Source: Chitinophagales bacterium
GTDB lineage: Bacteria; Bacteroidota; Bacteroidia; Chitinophagales; Chitinophagaceae
Direction of reading: 5' to 3'
Assembly: GCA_025355935.1 (NCBI GenBank)
Contig: JANXYS010000388.1
Location: 1-18,129 of the forward strand
Length of the DNA stretch: 18,129 nucleotides
Shown here: piece by piece, positions 7,113-13,289 of the stretch
How the letters are laid out: each line of letters starts with the position of its first letter
Position numbering within the stretch: the first letter of the stretch is position 1
The notes under the pieces: generated by a model
What the model was told of the DNA's origin: nothing
Seen by the model: only the letters and a program-made list of their open reading frames with translations
Database searches by the model: none
Made by a program: the position numbers and the translations under genes

Positions 7113-8177
7113 TTAATTCATCTCTTCAAATTTCTGCATGGCACCTACAAGAACTTGTACACTACTCGCGGGCATTGCGTTGTATATCGATGCCCGAAAC
7201 CCACCTGTAGTGCGATGACCTGCAATTCCAACAATTCCCAGCGATTTGGCATACTGCATAAACGCCGGTTCCAAAGATGGGTCGTGCATCACGAAACAGA
7301 CATTCATCAGGCTTCTGTCTTCGACTTCGACAGTGCCCACAAACAATGAATTGCGGTCAATTTCATTGTAAAGCAAGCGGGCTTTAGCAACGTTTAATTT
7401 TTCGATCGCTGGTATGCCACCGAGCGCCTTCAACCAACGAAGCGTAAGCATGCAAACATATACCGCAAAAACTGGCGGTGTATTCAGCATACTTTTTTCT
7501 TTGACATGGTTTCGGTAGTCCATTATAGTCGGAATAGCGCGTTTCACTTTTCCAAGAACATTTTTATTTACAACAACCAGGTTAACCCCCGCGGGGCCCA
7601 TATTTTTTTGCGCACCGGCATAAATAAGGTCAAATTTATTAAAATCGAGCACCCTACTAAAAATATCGCTACTCATGTCGGCCACAAGCGAATTACTTGT
7701 GTGCGGTATCGCTTGCCACTGCGTACCATAAATTGTGTTGTTAGTGGTGATATGAAGATATTTTGAATCGTTCGGTACTGCAAAATCTTTAGGGATATAG
7801 CAGTAATTTTTTTCTCTTGAAGAACAAACCACCTCAACTTTTCCAAACAGCTTAGCTTCCGCTATGGCCTTATGCCCCCATACGTCCGTATCGGTATACG
7901 ATGCACTTTCTTTTCCATCTAAAAGGTTCATAGGAACCTGCATAAATTGGGTAGATGCGCCGCCGTGTAAGAATAATACTTCGTGCTCGTCATCAAGCAG
8001 CATGAGTTCTTTAACAAGCCCCCGTGCTTCTTCCATTACAGCAGTAAACTCAGGCGTGCGATGACCCAATTCTAAAATTGACAAACCCGTGTCATTAAAA
8101 TTAAGCACGGCAGCAGAAGCCTGTTGAAAAACTTCCCTGGGTAAGATAGATGGGCCTGCATTAAAATTATAAATCAC
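7113..8177 (-). CDS. serC: Phosphoserine aminotransferase
   Basis: A PLP-dependent class V aminotransferase (354 residues) converting 3-phosphohydroxypyruvate and glutamate to O-phosphoserine in serine synthesis; the family also serves pyridoxine synthesis in some bacteria. Recognisable segments are NFNAGPSILPREV at the N-terminus, ELGHRTPEF, LFLHGGASTQFMQVP (phosphate-binding region), VADMSSDIF (Asp contacting the PLP ring nitrogen), and the Schiff-base Lys in YAGAQKNMGPAGV (residue 191 from the chosen start). The C-terminal GHRTTGGFRASIYNAMP is also typical. No in-frame ATG exists: a TAA lies at 8189-8187, leaving only TTG at 8183 or GTG at 8177. I chose GTG because it gives MIYNFNAGPS, the usual family start. 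The gene leads an apparent unit with the DUF1015 gene. Its usual partner serA is not in the window. Confidence 0.95.
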   Translation of the reverse strand: MIYNFNAGPSILPREVFQQASAAVLNFNDTGLSILELGHRTPEFTAVMEEARGLVKELMLLDDEHEVLFLHGGASTQFMQVPMNLLDGKESASYTDTDVWGHKAIAEAKLFGKVEVVCSSREKNYCYIPKDFAVPNDSKYLHITTNNTIYGTQWQAIPHTSNSLVADMSSDIFSRVLDFNKFDLIYAGAQKNMGPAGVNLVVVNKNVLGKVKRAIPTIMDYRNHVKEKSMLNTPPVFAVYVCMLTLRWLKALGGIPAIEKLNVAKARLLYNEIDRNSLFVGTVEVEDRSLMNVCFVMHDPSLEPAFMQYAKSLGIVGIAGHRTTGGFRASIYNAMPASSVQVLVGAMQKFEEMN

Positions 8178-8212
8178 GATCAAACATTATTAAGGTTAAC
8201 TATATTGGCCCG

Positions 8213-8220
8213 CAAAAGTA
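8213..8220 (-). promoter_or_regulatory. Probable -7 promoter element of serC
   Basis: TACTTTTG on the - strand (8220-8213) matches the Bacteroidota TAnnTTTG element. It is in the same ten-base context, CGCAAAAGTA on the + strand, as the element ahead of the YceI-like gene. It lies 35 nt before the GTG start. No good TTG is found at the expected upstream distance. An imperfect inverted repeat (8221-8245) abuts it. Confidence 0.5.
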
Positions 8221-8326
8221 TGAAATTCCGGTATATGGATTTCCAGACTTAGCTGGTAGCGAAAGGCATTGCTTTAAATGTAGCTGATATAGCGCCCTGA
8301 GCGGCAGAATTATTTCCAGGGAAAAA

Positions 8327-9307
8327 TTAATTTTCCTCGCGTCCTATAATTTTCGCAGCATTATTCCATGTGCTGTTAAGGTCTTCAAACTCTTTAATCT
8401 CTTTTTCCGAAAATTGTTGTTTTGCTATTACTGTTAAATCGGGCTGGCCTGCATTTACCCACGCAGTGTACCAGAACGAAGCAATCGCATAGATAGATTG
8501 GCGCATTCTGCGCTCAACCATCCCGTCTAATTTCTTATTATATGCTGTCGTAAAAGCGGAAGAATATTGCTTAATGATAATGCCATTGCGTTGTTCAAAT
8601 GAATACTTCCGATCATCTTTAAATTCTTTTGTCAAATCCCGTTCAAATCGGAGAACACTATCTGCCGCAAGGCCACTCTCCAGAACCCGGTCCCAAATAA
8701 ATCCACCAGGGTCTTTAATGTAGTGAGCCTTTCCAATAAAAAAGTCAAACTCTTTTTCCGCGAGTAATTCAGGTACGCGGGTTTCCCAGAAAGCATGGAT
8801 GCCTTTCTGATTGGTAAGCTGACCGTTATGATTGCTGCTAGCATGAAGAGGCACATGTGCATCGGCGATATAATGTCCGAGTTCAGCACTGTTTTTCATA
8901 ATCCTGGCAAAATTCTGTTCTTTAAAAGCATTTGTAAGCCTTTGCAGCATTATCTGCACATGCCAGGGAACGATACCACTAGCCCGCAGGGTATCTTCTG
9001 TAAACTTTGCCAGCGCATCTTTCCAGTTGTGGGGAAGAGATTGGTACGGGTATTTTCCGTAATTGTCAAGATCTATAAAATGCCGGGGCGCTTCATCTGC
9101 CACTGCATATCTTCTTTTATCCGGATCGACTGCGTGTTCCGAAAGAAAGGCAATGTTAGGCTTGTACAAAATCATCATTTCTGGCGGAAGAAGGAATACG
9201 GCATAATAATTTATTTTTTGATGCGCCCAGAAACCCCAGCAATAGGATGAATACGACATCAACACTAAGGGTAACAGTAAGAAAGCGCGTATAATTTTAT
9301 ATTTCAT
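8327..9307 (-). CDS. Secreted zinc-dependent phospholipase C / S1-P1 nuclease-fold protein
   Basis: A 326-residue exported protein. Residues 1-23 form a signal peptide. Cleavage after Cys23 would leave Trp24 at the mature N-terminus in WGFWAH, with the same Trp-to-His spacing (five residues) as the zinc-binding W1/H6 of P1 nuclease. Further likely zinc ligands follow: an Asp and a His in DKRRYAVADEAPRHFIDLD, then the hallmark HYIADAHVPLH (His-x3-Asp-x5-His), then IHAFWE, where Glu takes the place usually held by Asp. This ligand set defines the trinuclear-zinc fold shared by bacterial phospholipase C and S1/P1 nucleases. Bacteroidota proteins of this shape are usually annotated as zinc-dependent phospholipase C, but substrate choice between phospholipid and nucleic acid cannot be settled from sequence. 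The Met at 9307 is preferred over one five codons upstream because it starts the signal peptide directly. It lies 80 bp downstream of the DUF502 gene. Confidence 0.86.
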   Translation of the reverse strand: MKYKIIRAFLLLPLVLMSYSSYCWGFWAHQKINYYAVFLLPPEMMILYKPNIAFLSEHAVDPDKRRYAVADEAPRHFIDLDNYGKYPYQSLPHNWKDALAKFTEDTLRASGIVPWHVQIMLQRLTNAFKEQNFARIMKNSAELGHYIADAHVPLHASSNHNGQLTNQKGIHAFWETRVPELLAEKEFDFFIGKAHYIKDPGGFIWDRVLESGLAADSVLRFERDLTKEFKDDRKYSFEQRNGIIIKQYSSAFTTAYNKKLDGMVERRMRQSIYAIASFWYTAWVNAGQPDLTVIAKQQFSEKEIKEFEDLNSTWNNAAKIIGREEN

Positions 9308-9387
9308 CCTGGGTGAGTGCATTTATTTAAAATGATATTAATCTAGGCATCGATTAGGTATGACGAAAATATATTGGCTATACTCTT

Positions 9388-10008
9388 CTACTTAACATGG
9401 TGCTCCATATCTTCAACTTCTGTAACTCCGCCGCTTACTGCAAACTTCATGGTTTGCGCACTCGTAATGTTAGTAATGGGCTTAACGCGGCTGCGGGGAA
9501 TAATATAAACATTGCCGGCAACTGAGTAAGCCATCGGTATGTATACTGCCACATATTCATGAAGACCAAAATCAGCCATGTTATCCCTGGTGATAAAACC
9601 CATCCGCCAAACATCATTACCATCCACATTAGCCAAAACGTTTTGTGTGAATTTTTTTTTGTCTCCGGCAAATGCTTCAAAAAAGTCTCGCGTAGTTGAA
9701 TAGATATGTTTGATGCCAGGGGCCTTTTGCATGAGCTTATCCATAAAACTTATAATTCGACCAGTTATAAAAAACGAACTGAAATAGCCGATAGATATTA
9801 TCGCCCCGAGGATGATTACGAATCCCAGCCCATAATTTTGAACGTGAACATTTCCATATTCATCTTTGGAAGAAAATATTGGTATCCAGCCATCGATTGT
9901 TGAAACGACAAAAAAGAGCGCATAAATTGTTATAGCAATAGGGGCGAGAATTAGCAACCCTTGTAGAAAATATTGTAACAATCTGCTGTAATCAAATTTC
10001 TTTTCCAT
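9388..10008 (-). CDS. DUF502 family inner-membrane protein
   Basis: A 206-residue membrane protein recognised as DUF502 (COG2928 type). Two strong membrane segments lie at about residues 14-37 (LLQYFLQGLLILAPIAITIY onward) and 63-85 (GLGFVIILGAIISIGYFSSF). They are followed by the conserved IPGIKHIYSTTRDFFEAF-like stretch, here KAPGIKHIYSTTRDFFEAF, and a C-terminal soluble domain containing VYIPMAYSVAGNVYIIPRS. No biochemical function is established for the family that I know of. The frame continues seven codons upstream, but that would overlap the probable -7 element, so the Met at 10008 (MEKKFDYSRLL) is chosen. The downstream phospholipase-type gene follows after 80 bp in the same direction and could share its transcript. 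Confidence 0.88.
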   Translation of the reverse strand: MEKKFDYSRLLQYFLQGLLILAPIAITIYALFFVVSTIDGWIPIFSSKDEYGNVHVQNYGLGFVIILGAIISIGYFSSFFITGRIISFMDKLMQKAPGIKHIYSTTRDFFEAFAGDKKKFTQNVLANVDGNDVWRMGFITRDNMADFGLHEYVAVYIPMAYSVAGNVYIIPRSRVKPITNITSAQTMKFAVSGGVTEVEDMEHHVK

Positions 10009-10026
10009 AAAAAGCATTTTACAGAT

Positions 10027-10034
10027 CAAAGATA
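10027..10034 (-). promoter_or_regulatory. Probable -7 promoter element of the DUF502 gene
   Basis: TATCTTTG on the - strand (10034-10027) is an exact TAnnTTTG match, 18 nt ahead of the DUF502 start codon. A clear TTG at the expected upstream position is lacking. Confidence 0.5.
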
Positions 10035-10104
10035 ACCACTATGAAACTCCATCGGGATAATTGCATCTTTTAAAAAAATAAGCAGAACAATAAGTTGGTT
10101 GTTT

Positions 10105-10135
10105 TTTGGGATAATCAGGATATTAAGATAGTTTG
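10105..10135 (+). promoter_or_regulatory. Probable promoter of the DUF6252-like lipoprotein gene
   Basis: TTTG (10105-10108) is followed by 20 bp and then TAGTTTG (10129-10135), a Bacteroidota promoter match lacking one T in the -7 element. It sits 19 nt before the ATG, the same spacing as for the YceI-like gene. The site lies in the divergent region between this gene and the DUF502 gene. Confidence 0.45.
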
Positions 10136-10154
10136 TGGATGAAAACTGTTGCAA

Positions 10155-11081
10155 ATGAGAATTACCCTATCTATTTTCCTCGTCCTCTTTCTTGCTTACG
10201 GCCTGGTGAGTTGTCAAAAAGAGTATACACCTATTAACAATAGTAGCCCGACATCACCGGGCGGACTACCTGGCGTAAGCGGCAAGTTTACCGCGAAGGT
10301 TAATGGAGTTCTATTTACAGGCGATAAATTTGCCGGAGCTGTCCGAAATTCAGGCATAATTAATATTAGTGGTTTAGCAAACAGTGGAAAAGCTATTACG
10401 ATCACTCTCACCGACTCAGGAGTGCACATTTACCAGCTGAAATCTCAAACTATAAATGCCGCCGGGTATAATGAAGCAGCAAATACTATTTCATTCACCA
10501 GTAATGGCTCAGATGATCCTTCACTTGCTGGGGGAACCTGTACTGTTACAAATATTGACACTGCGAAAAAGCAGATGAGTGGTACATTTAAGTTTAAAGT
10601 TTTTAGGGAAATCGATGGTCTATCGCGCGATATAACAGAGGGAACCTTTACAAGCTTGAGCTATACTACCAATGCATTACCTCCTACAACAAATATTACA
10701 GATACATTCCGTGTAAAGGTCGATGGCGTTGACTGGGTGAACTATTCTTTAAACGCACTGGATGTTCCGTTCTTAGACAAAATTGCAATCACGACCAGCC
10801 AGGATGCCAACGCCAATGTCAACATAGGTTTTACTTTTGAAAAATTAATTACGACAGGCAGTTATCAATGGGATTTATTTACTGTGGCGGCGCTTTACCA
10901 TCCAAGCACTTTTTCTACAACAGGAACGCTTGTTGCAGAAGGAGGAAATCTTACAATTCTTGAACACAATACCACCACGAAAAGAATTCGTGGGACTTTT
11001 AATTTTCTAGCTGCACCGATTACAAGCCCCACGCCGGTGGTAGCTTTTACGCAGGGATATTTTTCAGTCGTATACCGGTAA
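10155..11081 (+). CDS. Lipoprotein with two tandem DUF6252-like domains
   Basis: A 308-residue lipoprotein of unknown function. The signal peptide MRITLSIFLVLFLAYGLVSC has the lipobox LVSC with Cys at residue 20. A Ser/Pro/Gly-rich linker (about 21-43) follows. The rest is two related halves. Half one (about 44-172) begins GKFTAKVNGVLF and ends with TAKKQMSGTFKFKV then EGTFTSLSY. Half two (about 183-308) begins DTFRVKVDGVDW and ends with TTKRIRGTFNFLA then QGYFSVVY. The shared start (aromatic, K-V-N/D-G-V) and shared end (R/S-G-T-F-x-F and G-x-F) indicate duplication. I relate these halves to DUF6252, a beta-rich domain common in Bacteroidota lipoproteins; that family name is a moderate-confidence call. 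The ATG at 10155 is preferred to an in-frame TTG at 10149. A terminator follows, so the gene is probably transcribed alone. Confidence 0.85.
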   Translation: MRITLSIFLVLFLAYGLVSCQKEYTPINNSSPTSPGGLPGVSGKFTAKVNGVLFTGDKFAGAVRNSGIINISGLANSGKAITITLTDSGVHIYQLKSQTINAAGYNEAANTISFTSNGSDDPSLAGGTCTVTNIDTAKKQMSGTFKFKVFREIDGLSRDITEGTFTSLSYTTNALPPTTNITDTFRVKVDGVDWVNYSLNALDVPFLDKIAITTSQDANANVNIGFTFEKLITTGSYQWDLFTVAALYHPSTFSTTGTLVAEGGNLTILEHNTTTKRIRGTFNFLAAPITSPTPVVAFTQGYFSVVYR

Positions 11082-11103
11082 CAGCGTATCATTCAAAGCA
11101 AGT

Positions 11104-11131
11104 AAACAGGTAATTATCTACCTGTTTTTTT
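11104..11131 (+). terminator. Intrinsic terminator after the DUF6252-like lipoprotein gene
   Basis: A 9-bp stem AAACAGGTA/TACCTGTTT (11104-11112 with 11119-11127) surrounds a 6-nt loop. The T-run, partly within the stem, extends to 11131. It begins 22 bp after the lipoprotein stop. It separates that gene from the efflux operon. Confidence 0.85.
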
Positions 11132-11187
11132 GTGCCCAAACGTGAAGAATTTAGCGGCGGTAAAGTCAATTTTAGATTAATTAATTG

Positions 11188-11200
11188 TTACCAATGGTAA
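11188..11200 (+). promoter_or_regulatory. 13-bp palindrome upstream of the TetR-type gene (candidate operator)
   Basis: TTACCA-A-TGGTAA is a perfect 6+1+6 palindrome located 57 bp before the chosen TetR start. TetR-family proteins bind such symmetric sites and commonly repress their own operons. An ATG inside it (11194) could serve as a longer start, but the resulting 21-residue extension has no family counterpart that I recognise. Confidence 0.4.
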
Positions 11201-11211
11201 ATACTTGTGAT

Positions 11212-11239
11212 GGAAACTTCGGTAACGATAAAAGTTTCC
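11212..11239 (+). promoter_or_regulatory. Inverted repeat at the efflux operon promoter (candidate operator)
   Basis: GGAAACTT (11212-11219) and AAGTTTCC (11232-11239) are perfect 8-bp inverted arms separated by 12 bp. The repeat spans 28 bp and ends one base before the TAGTTTTG element, where a bound repressor would block polymerase. Assignment to the TetR protein encoded next is inference. Confidence 0.5.
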
Positions 11240-11240
11240 G

Positions 11241-11248
11241 TAGTTTTG
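11241..11248 (+). promoter_or_regulatory. Probable -7 promoter element of the efflux operon
   Basis: TAGTTTTG matches TAnnTTTG exactly. The bases 20 bp upstream are TTC rather than TTG. Only 8 nt separate it from the ATG at 11257, so the transcript would have almost no leader if both calls are right. Confidence 0.45.
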
Positions 11249-11256
11249 TGCGCAAT

Positions 11257-11904
11257 ATGACAGACATAGATAATAAAGAGCGAATAAGGTTAGCAGCCCA
11301 CGATCTAATGATGAAATACGGCATACGTAGTATCAGCATGGACGATATTGCGACTAACCTGGGCATGAGCAAAAAGACAATTTACCAGTTTTATACCGAT
11401 AAAGATGCGCTCGTTGAAGCAGTGGTTGATGGGGAAATTAATCGTACCCGTGGCATTTGTGAAAATGATAAGCAACTGGCCGAAAATGCGGTCCACGAAA
11501 TTGTCCTCGCTATCGATATGGTAAAAGAAATTTTTAAAACTATTAATCCCTCCCTGTTATTTGACCTTCACAAATATCACCCGGCAGCGTTTTTAAAGTT
11601 TAACCAGCACAAAAATACTTTCCTCTATAAGATTATGTACGACAACATCCAATGGGGGAAAAAACAAAAATTGTACAGGCCTGAAATAAACACGGAAATC
11701 CTGGCAAGGTTCAGGGTTGAAAGTATGTTCATTCCAATGAACCAGGATTTTCATGCAGGTATTAACTCAACGTTGCTGGAGGCGGAAGAGCAAATCATTA
11801 CCCATTTCCTTTACGGATTAACCACACCTGGCGGGTATGAGATGGCACTTAAATATCTTAATGAAAGAAAAAAAACAACGGATAAAAAACTTTCAAAACA
11901 ATAA
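11257..11904 (+). CDS. TetR/AcrR-family transcriptional regulator of the efflux operon
   Basis: A 215-residue one-component regulator. The N-terminal TetR helix-turn-helix is clear: KERIRLAAHDLMMKYGIRSI, then SMDDIATNLGMSKKTIYQFY (recognition helix) and TDKDALVEAVVD, all within about residues 6-60. The C-terminal two thirds is a helical ligand-binding/dimerisation domain with no recognisable ligand signature. The frame is open to 11185, but the Met at 11257 places the helix-turn-helix at the usual distance from the N-terminus. The stop is 8 bp before the TolC-type gene, so regulator and pump genes are probably co-transcribed. Two inverted repeats directly upstream are candidate operators. Repression of its own operon, relieved by a pump substrate, is the expected behaviour but is inferred. 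Confidence 0.92.
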   Translation: MTDIDNKERIRLAAHDLMMKYGIRSISMDDIATNLGMSKKTIYQFYTDKDALVEAVVDGEINRTRGICENDKQLAENAVHEIVLAIDMVKEIFKTINPSLLFDLHKYHPAAFLKFNQHKNTFLYKIMYDNIQWGKKQKLYRPEINTEILARFRVESMFIPMNQDFHAGINSTLLEAEEQIITHFLYGLTTPGGYEMALKYLNERKKTTDKKLSKQ

Positions 11905-11912
11905 GCTGGAAA

Positions 11913-13265
11913 ATGAAGTATATAAAAAAATTCAGGCAGGTCCCGGTACTTATCCTTGCATCAGTTCTGCTCACGACAGGAACCGAAGCGCAAACTCTCA
12001 ATAGTTTTAGCGTCCACCAGGCTGTAGATTATGCGATGAAAAATGCAACGGCTGTAAAAAATGCCCTGATCGATATCCAGGTTCAGAAAGAAGTAAATCG
12101 TGAAATCACGTCTGCAGCTTACCCCCAATTAAATGCAAGTGGCGCATTAAACGAATATCTTAATATTCCTACGAGCTTACTCCCCGCCGAAATTGCCGGG
12201 GGCACCCCGGGAACTTACTTGCCGGTAAAGTTTGGAACTAAATACAATGCCACAGGTGGATTTGATGTATCACAAATTTTGTTTGACGGGCAGGTTTTTG
12301 TGGGCCTGCAAGCGCGTTCAGCTGCAATTGCAGCCGCAGAAAAAGTAAAGGACGTTACAACTGAGATGATAAATGTAAATGTTCAGAAAGTATACTACCA
12401 ATTAGTAGTAGGCAGACAACAGCTAACTACTATCGATGCTAATATAGATAGATTCCAGAAATTATATAATGATACTAAAGCAATGTTTGACCAGGGATTT
12501 ATGGAGCGTCTGGATGTTGACAAAGTGAGTGTGCAATTAAATAATCTTCAAACTGAAAAAATTAAACAGCAAACCAGGCTTGACGCTGGGTTCGCCGGAT
12601 TAAAATTTTTAATGAATATGCCACAGAAGGATTCTCTTCAACTTACGGACTCGCTCACCGTTGACCAGGTGAAAGATAATGTACTTAATAATCAGTACAA
12701 TTATCCTGATCGAAAAGAATACCAGCTGCTAGAAATCACCCGGAAGTTAAGGACCTATAACGTTAAGCGGTATAAACTGAGTTATCTGCCAACGTTGTCA
12801 GCCTTTGGAAACTATAGCAAAAACGCGCAGCGTACAAAATTTGATTTCTTTAAAGGAGGCAATAACAGGCAGTGGTTTACTACTTCCCTTATTGGGTTAA
12901 AATTAAACGTTCCGATTTTCGACGGCTTTGCCAGGCGTGCCAGGGTGAACCAGGCAAAACTGGCCCTACAAAAAACTGATAATGATATCGAACAACTTAA
13001 ACAGTCGATCGATAATGATGTGATGCAGGCGAACCTCAGCATCAGTGCATCCTTTATAACGCTCGACAACCAGCGCCGTAATATGGAGCTTGCTGAAAAA
13101 GTATACAATACTACTAAAATCAAGTACGATCAGGGCCTTGGGAGCAACCAGGAAATCTACAATGCTCAGGCCGAATTAAAAACTGCACAGAATAATTATT
13201 ACAGCGCATTGTATGATGCGGTAATCGCTAAAATCGATTTTTTAAAGGCAATAGGAAAATTATAA
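11913..13265 (+). CDS. TolC-family outer-membrane efflux channel
   Basis: A 450-residue outer-membrane factor forming the exit duct of a tripartite efflux pump. Residues 1-26 are a signal peptide ending TGTEA, with probable cleavage before Gln27. The mature protein has the two related alpha-hairpin/beta-strand halves of the family: HQAVDYAMKNATAVKNALID opens the first helix, FDVSQILFDGQVFVGL is the first-half beta-strand region, and LNVPIFDGFARRARVNQAKL is the matching second-half segment. Near the end YNTTKIKYDQGLGSNQEIYN matches the typical second-half helix pattern. There is no lipobox, so it is anchored by its barrel only. It lies between the regulator (8 bp upstream) and the adaptor gene (24 bp downstream), so it is dedicated to this pump. 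Confidence 0.94.
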   Translation: MKYIKKFRQVPVLILASVLLTTGTEAQTLNSFSVHQAVDYAMKNATAVKNALIDIQVQKEVNREITSAAYPQLNASGALNEYLNIPTSLLPAEIAGGTPGTYLPVKFGTKYNATGGFDVSQILFDGQVFVGLQARSAAIAAAEKVKDVTTEMINVNVQKVYYQLVVGRQQLTTIDANIDRFQKLYNDTKAMFDQGFMERLDVDKVSVQLNNLQTEKIKQQTRLDAGFAGLKFLMNMPQKDSLQLTDSLTVDQVKDNVLNNQYNYPDRKEYQLLEITRKLRTYNVKRYKLSYLPTLSAFGNYSKNAQRTKFDFFKGGNNRQWFTTSLIGLKLNVPIFDGFARRARVNQAKLALQKTDNDIEQLKQSIDNDVMQANLSISASFITLDNQRRNMELAEKVYNTTKIKYDQGLGSNQEIYNAQAELKTAQNNYYSALYDAVIAKIDFLKAIGKL

Positions 13266-13289
13266 ACTAATAAGCACAACATACCTGAC

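Noticed and set aside
8795..9250. 151-codon + strand open frame
   Set aside because: Antisense to the secreted zinc-dependent enzyme, whose signal peptide and metal-binding motifs are clear.
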